Assembly: GCF_000414115.1 (NCBI RefSeq) | Contig: NZ_AOPZ01000028.1 | Coordinates: 34,652 to 98,651, forward strand | Direction: 5' to 3' | Length of the DNA: 64,000 bases | Origin: Streptomyces aurantiacus JA 4570 | Lineage (GTDB): Bacteria; Actinomycetota; Actinomycetes; Streptomycetales; Streptomycetaceae | Shown: positions 34,353-41,250 of the stretch, piece after piece | Layout of the letters: the number at the start of each line of letters is the position of its first letter | Numbering within the stretch: the stretch's first letter is position 1 | Translations under genes and position numbers: made by a program | Notes under the pieces: generated by a model | What the model was told of the DNA's origin: nothing | The model's database searches: none | Seen by the model: only the letters and a program-made list of their open reading frames with translations

Positions 34353-34493
34353 GTGAGCGAGGCACTGAAGAACATCGAGATCGAGGATGTCTACGAGCCG
34401 CCGCTGCTCGTCGAGGCGGGGGAGTACGCCGAGGCGACGCAGGGCAGCATCGGCAGGTTCCCCGAGGTCTCGTTCAACTGGTGGCCTTTCTAA
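34353..34493 (+). CDS. lasso peptide precursor (A protein)
   Basis: 46-residue precursor. The leader contains the full recognition pattern Y-x2-P-x-L-x3-G-x5-T-x at Tyr14, Pro17, Leu19, Gly23 and Thr29, used by the B1 RRE and with Thr at the -2 position. Cleavage after Gln30 gives a 16-residue core GSIGRFPEVSFNWWPF. Gly1 amine to Glu8 side chain would close an 8-residue ring, leaving an 8-residue tail with Trp13/Trp14/Phe16 as steric plugs. No cysteines, so class II. Start GTG 34353 is preceded by GGAGGTGATC, a near-ideal anti-SD match. Followed by C, B1 and B2 genes. Predicted monoisotopic mass after dehydration about 1906.92 Da. Confidence 0.92.
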   Translation: MSEALKNIEIEDVYEPPLLVEAGEYAEATQGSIGRFPEVSFNWWPF

Positions 34494-34504
34494 GTTGCCC
34501 GTCG

Positions 34505-34544
34505 GGTGCGGGCCCCCGATCCGTTGTGGTCGGGGGCCCGCACC
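34505..34544 (+). terminator. attenuating hairpin between lasso precursor and processing genes
   Basis: GGTGCGGGCCCCCGA (34505-34519), 10-nt loop, TCGGGGGCCCGCACC (34530-34544): a perfect 15-bp stem 12 nt after the precursor stop. It should end or stabilise most precursor transcripts while letting some read into the cyclase, protease and RRE genes, giving excess precursor. Confidence 0.8.
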
Positions 34545-34577
34545 TCACCCCATCACCCGCCCTGCTTGGAGAAGTTG

Positions 34578-36470
34578 ATGGACGTCACGTCGGCCCCCTG
34601 GTTCGTTGTCCTTCCTGACCAGGATCTGTCCCCGGACCTCCTCGATCGGCTGCGGAACCTGTCAGGACCGGACGCGCTCCAGGTCGTCCGGCACCCCTCG
34701 GGCCGGCCCTGGCTGGCCGGGCGGTGGTCGGACGACAGGATGACCGTCTGCGTCCTGGGTGAGGTACGGCTGGCCGTGGCCGGGATCTGTTCCCTGAACG
34801 CCGCCGAACTCGCCGCGCGTGCCGGGAGGATTCGCGCCACCGCGGACATCGAGGCGGCGCTGTCGGGCGCCCACGGCTCTTTCCACGTGTCGGCGTCCGT
34901 GGCAGGCAGGTCCTATGTCCGCGGAAGCTTCACGGGGAAGCGGCGGGTGTACCGGGCCCAGGTCGACGGCGTCACGGTGTGCGCCGATCGGGCCCATGTC
35001 CTGGCCCGGCTGACCGGTGCCGAGGTCGACACGGCGCAGCTGGCGCTGAGGCTCGCGGGAGTCACTGTCCCGCATCCGCTCGCTGACAGCGCGTCGTGGC
35101 GCGGAGTGGGTGCCGTACCGCCCGCGGAGGCCGTGGAGCTGGAGCCGGGGGGCGGTGCGCGCACCCTGCGGTGGTGGCAGGCGCCCGCGGCCGAGCTGCC
35201 GCTGCGGGAGGCGGCGGCCGGGCTGAGGGAGGCGCTGCGGCGGGCGGTCGCGCTGCGCGTCGGGCCGGGGGACGTGGTGGCCGCGGACCTGTCCGGTGGC
35301 ATGGACTCGACCTCGCTGTGTTTCCTGGCGGCCGAGGCGGGGGCCCGGCTCGTGACCGCGACCCTGCACTGGAGCGCGCCCACCAACGAGGACCGCGTCT
35401 ACGCCACCCTGGCCGCCCAACGCCTGCCCCACGTCGAGCGTCTGGTGTTCGCGCCCGGAGATGTGCCTGCCTGCTTCGCCGGGCTCGACGAGCGCCTGGA
35501 CCCGGGTGACGGGCCGTCGCTGGTGAGGCGCGACCGGCTGATACAGCGGCACTTGGCTGAGGAGATGCGTTCGCGCGGAACCCGGCTGCGGCTGTCGGGA
35601 CACGGCGGAGATCATGTCGTCCAGCCGCCCGCGGCCTATGTGCACGGGCTGCTGCGCCGCTCCCCGGCGGCCGGTCTGCGGCATGCGGCCGGGCTCCGCG
35701 CGCGCTCTCGCCAGCCACTCGGTGCGACCGCGAAGGCGTTGCTCGACCGCCGCTCGTACGCCTCCTGGCTCGCCCATGCCGCGGGGCGGCTGCGCGAGCC
35801 CGCTCCGCTGATGGACTTCGGCTGGGGCGTGCGCCCGCAGCTTCCGCCCTGGGCGAGCGACCGAGCGGTGGAGTCGTGCCGCGAGCAACTGCGTGCGGCG
35901 GCCCGGGACGCCGTACCGCTGCATCGCGAGCGCGGCCGGCACGCCTGGATCGCCGGCGTGCAGCAGGCGGGTCTGGGCGACGTGCACTTCAGCCACGACG
36001 CGGCGCTCGCGGGGCTGCCCCAGCACACACCGTTCTGTGACGACGCCGTGGTCGAGGCGGCGCTCGCCGCCCGCCCGCACGAGGCCGCGAGCCCCTGGTC
36101 GTACAAGCCGCTGCTCGCCGCCGCCATGGACGGCCTGGTGCCCGAGCCCATCCTGCGCCGGACGACCAAGGACCACTGCATGCCGGAATGGCAGGAGGGC
36201 GTGCGGCTCCAACGGCGCACCCTCGCCGCCTGGGCCGACGACTCCCGCCTGGTGGCGGCGGGCGTGGCCGACGAGGCGGAGCTGCGCCGGGCGCTGCTCT
36301 CGCCCGGACTGTTGTCCGGGGCCGTGAGCGAACTGGAGACCACGCTGGTCGCGGAGGGGTGGCTGCGCGACGTGGAACATCAGGAAACCCTGAGCCGATC
36401 AAGGGACCTGAACGACTCCGGGGATCTGGACCACTCAAGGGAGATGAACGATGCACCGACTGCGCGCTGA
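34578..36470 (+). CDS. lasso peptide macrolactam synthetase (C protein, asparagine synthase-like)
   Basis: 630-residue ATP-dependent cyclase. The PP-loop ATP site VVAADLSGGMDSTSLCFLA is near residue 245 and the second nucleotide site LRLSGHGGDHVVQ near 345; the C-terminal part RRTTKDHCMPEWQEGVR is typical of lasso C proteins. It adenylates the core Glu8 side chain and joins it to the Gly1 amine. ATG 34578 follows TTGGAGAAG. The last about 20 residues (RSRDLNDSGDLDHSREMND) arise from a degenerate DNA repeat and are probably unstructured. Overlaps B1 by 20 nt. Confidence 0.92.
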   Translation: MDVTSAPWFVVLPDQDLSPDLLDRLRNLSGPDALQVVRHPSGRPWLAGRWSDDRMTVCVLGEVRLAVAGICSLNAAELAARAGRIRATADIEAALSGAHGSFHVSASVAGRSYVRGSFTGKRRVYRAQVDGVTVCADRAHVLARLTGAEVDTAQLALRLAGVTVPHPLADSASWRGVGAVPPAEAVELEPGGGARTLRWWQAPAAELPLREAAAGLREALRRAVALRVGPGDVVAADLSGGMDSTSLCFLAAEAGARLVTATLHWSAPTNEDRVYATLAAQRLPHVERLVFAPGDVPACFAGLDERLDPGDGPSLVRRDRLIQRHLAEEMRSRGTRLRLSGHGGDHVVQPPAAYVHGLLRRSPAAGLRHAAGLRARSRQPLGATAKALLDRRSYASWLAHAAGRLREPAPLMDFGWGVRPQLPPWASDRAVESCREQLRAAARDAVPLHRERGRHAWIAGVQQAGLGDVHFSHDAALAGLPQHTPFCDDAVVEAALAARPHEAASPWSYKPLLAAAMDGLVPEPILRRTTKDHCMPEWQEGVRLQRRTLAAWADDSRLVAAGVADEAELRRALLSPGLLSGAVSELETTLVAEGWLRDVEHQETLSRSRDLNDSGDLDHSREMNDAPTAR

Positions 36471-36708
36471 TGTGAGCGCCTGCGCCACGGACGACGGCAT
36501 GGTCCTGCTCGACGAACGCGACGGGCGCTACTGGCAGTTGAACGGCACCGGCGCCCTCGTCGTCCAGGCGCTGCTGGACGGCGCCACGCCCGAGCAGATC
36601 GCCGAACGGCTCGCGGCCACCCGCCCGGTGGCCCCGGACCGGGCGATCGCCGACGTCACGGCGATGATCGGACACCTCACCCGGGAAAGGCTGGTCTCCG
36701 ACTCGTGA
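36451..36708 (+). CDS. lasso peptide RRE protein (B1, PqqD-like)
   Basis: 85-residue PqqD-family RiPP recognition element: the core DDGMVLLDERDGRYWQLNGTGALVVQALLDGATPEQIAERL is typical. Binds the precursor leader (Tyr/Pro/Leu/Gly motif) and delivers it to the B2 protease. ATG 36451 lies inside the end of the C gene behind GGGAG, and its TGA overlaps the B2 start (GTGA). Confidence 0.93.
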   Translation: MHRLRADVSACATDDGMVLLDERDGRYWQLNGTGALVVQALLDGATPEQIAERLAATRPVAPDRAIADVTAMIGHLTRERLVSDS

Positions 36709-37124
36709 GCCAGATACTGGACACCGGTGGCAGCCGCCCGACGCTCGGCTCCTGGATCGCCGTCCGCACCGCCGTCGCCGCCGCCCGTCTCCTCGCCCGC
36801 CAGCCACCGCGCCGTATCCGGGCCGTCCTGGGCCGGGTGCGGCGCGGGGCCCGGCCCGCAACGTACGAGGAGGCCCTGCGGGCGCGGCATGAGGTGACGA
36901 CCGTCAGCACCCTGTGCGCGGGCCGCTACTGCCTCCCACGCTCCCTGGCCACCGCCCTGCTGTGCCGCATGCGGGGAAGCTGGCCCACCTGGTGCAGCGG
37001 GGTGCGCACCTCGCCCTTCGGGGCGCACGCCTGGGTGGAGGCCGAGGACAGGCCCGTGGGCGAGCCGGACGACACCCCCACCTACCGAGCGATGATCAAG
37101 GTACCGGCACGGGAGGGGCCCTGA
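36705..37124 (+). CDS. lasso peptide leader protease (B2, transglutaminase-like)
   Basis: 139-residue transglutaminase-like cysteine protease: catalytic Cys in RYCLPRSLATALLCR, His in PFGAHAWVEAEDRPVGEP, and an Asp further on. Removes the leader after the conserved Thr-x. GTG 36705 overlaps the B1 stop. The cluster has no ABC exporter (D) or isopeptidase next to it; export must use another transporter. Confidence 0.92.
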   Translation: MSQILDTGGSRPTLGSWIAVRTAVAAARLLARQPPRRIRAVLGRVRRGARPATYEEALRARHEVTTVSTLCAGRYCLPRSLATALLCRMRGSWPTWCSGVRTSPFGAHAWVEAEDRPVGEPDDTPTYRAMIKVPAREGP

Positions 37125-37150
37125 CCCCGGGCCCAGTGCATCCAGGCTTT

Positions 37151-37162
37151 CCTGAATTCAGG
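37151..37162 (+). promoter_or_regulatory. ArsR-type operator, palindrome CCTGAATTCAGG
   Basis: Perfect 12-bp palindrome 20 bp before the metal-sensor gene, next to an AT-rich TATGTA that could be the -10. Position and symmetry fit autoregulation by the ArsR/SmtB repressor encoded directly downstream. Confidence 0.6.
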
Positions 37163-37182
37163 ATTCTATGTACTGTCACGGC

Positions 37183-37518
37183 GTGCTGACTCTCGCCCGT
37201 GACATCGAGGTGCTGGCCCGGTTCGGCCGTGCGCTCGCCGACCCGATCCGCTGCCGCGTCCTGCTCGCCCTGCGCGACGCTCCTGCCTACCCTGCCGATC
37301 TCGCCGACGCGCTTGACGTCTCCCGCACCCGGTTGTCGAACCACCTGGCGTGCCTGCGCGACTGCGGCCTGGTCGTCACGGTGCCCGACGGCCGGCGCAC
37401 GCGCTACGAGCTGGCCGACGAACGCCTCGGCCACGCGCTGGACGACCTGCGCGCCGCCGTGGTCGCCGTCGAGGCGGACAAAACCTGCCCGGACGCGGAG
37501 ACGACGGGCTGCTGCTGA
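37183..37518 (+). CDS. ArsR/SmtB metal-responsive repressor, CmtR-like
   Basis: 111-residue winged-helix repressor. LSNHLACLRDCGLVV carries a Cys-x3-Cys pair in the recognition-helix region, as in the Cd/Pb sensor CmtR, and the tail ends DAETTGCC with further Cys. Metal binding should release the operator and allow export. GTG 37183 (MLTLARDIEVLARFGRALADPIRCRVLLALR) matches the usual start of the family; an ATG at 37168 would add five residues that overlap the likely -10. Its stop overlaps the start of the exporter gene (TGATG). Confidence 0.85.
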   Translation: MLTLARDIEVLARFGRALADPIRCRVLLALRDAPAYPADLADALDVSRTRLSNHLACLRDCGLVVTVPDGRRTRYELADERLGHALDDLRAAVVAVEADKTCPDAETTGCC

Positions 37519-38231
37519 TGACCGCGATATCCCTCGGGCCCACCCCGGCCCGCCGCGACGCGCTCGCCAAGCGCATACGGCTGCTGGTCGCCGCGACCAT
37601 CACCTACAACGTCATCGAGGCCGTCGTCGCCATCACCGCGGGTACGATGGCTTCCTCCACCGCGCTGATCGGCTTCGGCCTCGACTCGGTCATCGAGGTC
37701 TCCTCCGCCGCGGCGGTCGCCTGGCAGTTCTCCGCCCACGACCACGCCGTCCGGGATGCCCGGGAGAAGACGACACTGCGGATCATCGCCGTCTCCTTCT
37801 TCGCGCTCGCCGCGTACGTCGGTGTTGACGCCGTCCGCGCGCTGACCGGCACCGGCGAGGCCGACCGCTCGATCCCCGGCATCGTCATCGCCGCCCTCTC
37901 GTTGGCGATCATGCCGTTCCTGTCCGCAGCCCAGCGCAGGGCCGGGCGTGAACTCGGTTCCGTCAGCGCGGTCGCGGACTCCAAGCAGACGCTGCTGTGC
38001 ACCTATCTCTCCGCCGTGCTCCTGGCCGGCCTGGTCCTCAACGCGCTGCTGGGCTGGTCGTGGGCCGATCCGATCGCCGCTCTGGTGATCGCCGTGATCG
38101 CGGTGAAGGAGGGCCGTGATGCCTGGCAGGGCAAGGGCTGCTGCGCGGTCCCTGCCGCCGCGGCGGTGCCGTCAGCAGGCGCCGGGACCGACGCGTGCGG
38201 CTGCCGCCCCGGATGCGACTGCTGCAACTGA
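37518..38231 (+). CDS. cation diffusion facilitator-type metal exporter
   Basis: 237-residue CDF-like membrane transporter with about six membrane segments; ALIGFGLDSVIEVSSAAAVAWQF and SVSAVADSKQTLLCTYLS carry the Asp residues of the two transport-site helices. Instead of the usual long cytoplasmic domain it ends in a short Cys-rich tail (GKGCCAVP...DACGCRPGCDCCN, eight Cys) likely to chelate soft metals such as Cd, Pb or Zn. Co-transcribed with the CmtR-like sensor. Confidence 0.87.
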   Translation: MTAISLGPTPARRDALAKRIRLLVAATITYNVIEAVVAITAGTMASSTALIGFGLDSVIEVSSAAAVAWQFSAHDHAVRDAREKTTLRIIAVSFFALAAYVGVDAVRALTGTGEADRSIPGIVIAALSLAIMPFLSAAQRRAGRELGSVSAVADSKQTLLCTYLSAVLLAGLVLNALLGWSWADPIAALVIAVIAVKEGRDAWQGKGCCAVPAAAAVPSAGAGTDACGCRPGCDCCN

Positions 38232-38396
38232 CCGTGCCGACGGCGCGATGCAGGGCCCTATGAATGACCGGTCCGAACCCACGAAGAAGGTGAGACGGGA
38301 GACCACGGACGGATCACTCCGTTCTTCGTCAAGGGGCCGGACCACAGTGACCTGCTCCACCAGATACTCCGGGAACTCGGTGAGCTGCGGCAGCAA

Positions 38397-38765
38397 GTGA
38401 CTGACCAGCAGCACGCCATCGACCAAGCCCGGCAGGACACCACCGCCGCCGTCACCACCGGTCTCACCGAAATCCGGGCCGTCGTCCGAGACGGACTCAA
38501 CCGCGGCACCGACACCCTCCGGGACCCACTCGCGACGATCAGCACCGAGCTCGTCGCCATCCGCGCCGCCATCAACAACGTCCAGCGCGATCGGCCCGCC
38601 GCGGAGCGGCCACCCGCACCCAGTGCTCCACCACCCGAGCCCGCCGCCCACACCCGCCCTGACGACCGTGGCGAGCACGCCGGCCTCGGGACCACTCGGC
38701 ACACCCCACGCGTCGACCCCGGCACCGCAGCCATCGCCGAGCACCTCGACGACGACGCGTCGTGA
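38397..38765 (+). CDS. hypothetical coiled-coil protein, possibly frameshifted 5' end
   Basis: 122 residues from GTG 38397; no family recognised. The first about 65 residues are helical with heptads (RQDTTAAVTTGLTEIRAVVRDGLNRGTDTL), the rest Pro/Ala-rich. The frame is coding-like upstream too (GRITPFFVKGPDHSDLLHQILRELGELRQQ) but has no start codon before a stop at 38265; ATG 38260 (MNDRSEPTKK) would join it if one base were restored in the GAAGAAGG run near 38285-38290. So the true gene may be about 38260-38765 with a 1-nt deletion. Function unknown. Confidence 0.5.
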   Translation: MTDQQHAIDQARQDTTAAVTTGLTEIRAVVRDGLNRGTDTLRDPLATISTELVAIRAAINNVQRDRPAAERPPAPSAPPPEPAAHTRPDDRGEHAGLGTTRHTPRVDPGTAAIAEHLDDDAS

Positions 38766-38798
38766 CACGGCAGTGCCCCCGGCGTGGCAGGTGGCCGA

Positions 38799-39167
38799 TC
38801 AGGCGCGGTCGTGGAGGGTGACCTGGTAGCCGTCGGGGTCGGCGAAGGTGAATGTGCGGCCGAAGGGGCCGTCGATCGGTGCGGAGACGATGGTGTGGCC
38901 GTCGGCGACGAGAGCGTCGTGAATGGCCTGGACGTCGGTGGCGTGGAGCCAGATCGCGGCACCGATGCCGGGCTGGGCGACGGATGCGAGATCGGTGCCG
39001 GGAACGACGTCGCGGAGCGCGAACGCGATCGGCTTCGTCTCGAAGACGACGGCGTGCGGAGGCCCGGCCTGCGAGCGGACGAGGCCGAGGTACTGCTCAT
39101 AGAACGCCTGCGAAGCGTCGAGGTCGCGCACTTGGAGCGAGATGAAGTCGGGGCCGGTTGCGGGCAT
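38799..39167 (-). CDS. VOC-family (glyoxalase-fold) protein
   Basis: 122-residue vicinal oxygen chelate protein: ISLQVRDLDASQAFYEQYLGLV at the N-terminus and FTFADPDGYQVTLHD at the C-terminus. The metal-ligand set is incomplete, so it may bind rather than modify a ligand. ATG 39167 has AAGGAG upstream; the longer frame to 39239 is not needed. Divergent from the MarR gene, with two MarR operators between them. Confidence 0.85.
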   Translation of the reverse strand: MPATGPDFISLQVRDLDASQAFYEQYLGLVRSQAGPPHAVVFETKPIAFALRDVVPGTDLASVAQPGIGAAIWLHATDVQAIHDALVADGHTIVSAPIDGPFGRTFTFADPDGYQVTLHDRA

Positions 39168-39187
39168 GACGGTGCTCCTTCTCTTCG

Positions 39188-39203
39188 TGTCAGCTTTCTG
39201 ACA
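39188..39203. promoter_or_regulatory. MarR operator 1, TGTCAG-N4-CTGACA
   Basis: Perfect 6-4-6 inverted repeat between the divergent VOC and MarR genes. A second identical site starts 28 bp further on. Confidence 0.75.
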
Positions 39204-39215
39204 CAGGTCAACGTA

Positions 39216-39231
39216 TGTCAGAATGCTGACA
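39216..39231. promoter_or_regulatory. MarR operator 2, TGTCAG-N4-CTGACA
   Basis: Second perfect copy of the same operator; its last base is the A of the MarR ATG, so binding should block initiation of its own transcript. Centres of the two sites are 28 bp apart. Confidence 0.75.
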
Positions 39232-39683
39232 TGAATCAAGACGGTGTCGACCTGGAGACGTCACTGGGCTACCTGCTGAAAGAGGCGTCGAGCGTCCTCC
39301 GCTCGGCCATGGAGGAGGTGCTGCGGCCGCTCGGGATGAGCGTCACGCACTACTCCTGCCTCGAACTGCTGGCGCAACGGCCGGGCTTGTCGAACTCCGA
39401 GCTCGCGCGGGGCGCGTTCGTGACACGGCAGTCGATGAACGTGCTGCTCCAGACCCTGGAACGAGAGGGCTACGTGACCAGGCCCGCGGAGGCACCCGTC
39501 GGGAAGGCTCTTCCCGCGCGGCTCACGCCCCGCGGCCGACGGAGCCTCGAGAAGGCGACCGTAGCGGTCCGGTCCGTCGAGGTCAGAATGCTGGCCGGTA
39601 TGACCGAGGCCGAGCAGGCAGGCGCGTTCCGGATCCTGCAGAGCATGATCCGTTCCCTGCGCGACGGCAACGACGGTCCATAG
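39231..39683 (+). CDS. MarR-family transcriptional regulator
   Basis: 150-residue MarR repressor: winged-helix core LELLAQRPGLSNSELARGAFVTRQSMNVLLQTLEREGYVTRPAEAPVGKALPARLTPRGRRSLE. ATG 39231 begins right at the second operator with no ribosome site, so it is probably leaderless. Likely represses itself and the divergent VOC gene, released by a small (often phenolic or oxidant) ligand. Confidence 0.88.
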   Translation: MNQDGVDLETSLGYLLKEASSVLRSAMEEVLRPLGMSVTHYSCLELLAQRPGLSNSELARGAFVTRQSMNVLLQTLEREGYVTRPAEAPVGKALPARLTPRGRRSLEKATVAVRSVEVRMLAGMTEAEQAGAFRILQSMIRSLRDGNDGP

Positions 39684-39890
39684 CTCGTTCCCCGGACGTG
39701 CACGGGCGGGCCATGCTCTGCCGCTAGCGTGAGCAACTGACCTGTTGGGTACGGGCCTTGCGGCTGCGTGTCCGCAGGTTCTCCACTGCCCTGAAGCTCC
39801 GGAGCCTCGAACTCGCTGGGGCTCCGGCCGCCGCTGCCCCCGTCCCCCTCGGCACGGATCGTCCCCCTTGACCCTCCTGGGAGGTACCCC

Positions 39891-40799
39891 ATGGCCCCGT
39901 TCACCCGTCGCAGAGCCCTGAGCACCCTCGGCGCCGCCTTCGCGACCGCCGTCGCCGCACCCGGCCTCGCGCACGCCACCGACCAGGCCCTGGCCGGGCA
40001 GCCGCTGAGCGCCGGCCGGCCACAGGGCGCGGCCCGCCACCCGCGCCCCCGCCCCCTCGCCCAGGCCCACGCGCACAACGACTACGAACACCCCCGGCCC
40101 CTCCTCGACGCCCTCGACCACCGCTTCACCAGCGTCGAGGCCGACATCTTCCTCGTCGGCGGGAAGCTCCTGGTCGCCCACGACCCGGAGGACCTCGACC
40201 CGAACCGCACCCTCGAATCGCTCTACCTCGACCCGCTCGCGGCCCGCGTCCGCGCGAACCACGGCTCGGTGTACCGGCGTTGGCAGGGCCAGTTCCAGCT
40301 CCTGATCGACCTCAAGACCGAGGGCGCGTCGACGTACCGCGAGCTGGACCTGCGTCTGCGCCGCTACCGGCACCTGTTCACGACGTACGCCCACGGCAAG
40401 GTCCGCCGCTCCGCCGTGACCGCCGTGGTCTCCGGCGACCGCGCGGCCCGCGCGCCGATGGAGGCCCAGCGGGTCCGCCGCGCCTTCTACGACGGCCGCC
40501 TCGCCGACCTCGGCACCGCGGCCCCCGCCTCCTTCATCCCGCTCATCAGCGACAACTGGTCGCTGAACTTCACCTGGCGGGGCCTCGGCCCGATCCCGCC
40601 CGCCGAGCGCGAGAAGCTGCGCGGCATCGTCTCCGCCGCCCACAAGCGCGGGCAGCGCGTCCGCTTCTGGGCCACGCCCGACCTGCCCGGACCGGAGCGG
40701 GACGCGGTGTGGGGCGAGCTGCTCGCCGCCGGTGTCGACCACCTCAACACCGACGACCTCGCGGGGCTCCAGGCGTTCCTCGACGCCCGCGGCAGGTAA
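39891..40799 (+). CDS. secreted PLC-like phosphodiesterase (GDPD/Aim6-like)
   Basis: 302 residues with an N-terminal export signal starting FTRRRALSTLGAAFATAVAAPGLAHA (Tat-like RRR, cleavage after AHA). The mature TIM-barrel-like protein has AHAHNDYEHPRPLLDAL, FTSVEADIFLVGGKLLVAHDPEDL and LLIDLKTEG, the His/Glu/Asp pattern of the PI-PLC/glycerophosphodiesterase superfamily, closest in appearance to Aim6-like proteins. Probably extracellular. GGGAGG precedes ATG 39891. Confidence 0.8.
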   Translation: MAPFTRRRALSTLGAAFATAVAAPGLAHATDQALAGQPLSAGRPQGAARHPRPRPLAQAHAHNDYEHPRPLLDALDHRFTSVEADIFLVGGKLLVAHDPEDLDPNRTLESLYLDPLAARVRANHGSVYRRWQGQFQLLIDLKTEGASTYRELDLRLRRYRHLFTTYAHGKVRRSAVTAVVSGDRAARAPMEAQRVRRAFYDGRLADLGTAAPASFIPLISDNWSLNFTWRGLGPIPPAEREKLRGIVSAAHKRGQRVRFWATPDLPGPERDAVWGELLAAGVDHLNTDDLAGLQAFLDARGR

Positions 40800-40938
40800 C
40801 GGCCCCAGCGTCCGCTTCCCCCCGGGTTCCCCCGGGAACCACTCGTCCGGCGGACACACTTCGCACTCGGACAAACCCTCCGCTACGCCACACTTGCCGC
40901 CGAAAGCCGTGAGTCCGGCGTGGCGGAGGAGGTCCGTG

Positions 40939-41133
40939 ATGGCCGTTTCGATTTCCGTGGGGCTGCTGCTCCTGATCGTGGCAGTGGTCCTTCTGCGCAA
41001 TGGCGGCATGAAGGTGTCGCACGCCGTCGTGTGCGGTCTGCTGGGCTTCTATCTCGCGAGCACGAGCGTGGCGCCGACCATTCACAACGGCATGACGGCG
41101 ACGGCGGACATCGTCAGCGGCATCCGCCCCTGA
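40939..41133 (+). CDS. small membrane protein (64 aa), conserved in Streptomyces type
   Basis: Two hydrophobic helices: VSISVGLLLLIVAVVLL and VVCGLLGFYLASTSVAP, separated by NGGMKVSHA. GGAGGAGG lies 7 nt before ATG 40939. It resembles small two-helix membrane proteins found in many Streptomyces (some on plasmids as Spd-like proteins), but I cannot name a function. The sequence around its stop codon (GGCATCCGCCCCTGAG) is repeated 28 bp downstream at 41147-41162. Confidence 0.65.
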   Translation: MAVSISVGLLLLIVAVVLLRNGGMKVSHAVVCGLLGFYLASTSVAPTIHNGMTATADIVSGIRP

Positions 41134-41250
41134 GGCGCGAGTCAGAGGCATCCGCCCCTGAGAAGCCACGACTTCCGTGATCGTTTCGGCCTCGTGAACA
41201 ACTCCCGTACGTACATGGACACTTCACGGAGTCCGCCCTAGCTTCGGCCC

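Noticed and set aside
34506..34577. N-terminal extension of the lasso cyclase from GTG 34506
   Set aside because: It would translate the terminator stem; ATG 34578 has a ribosome site and begins the conserved domain.
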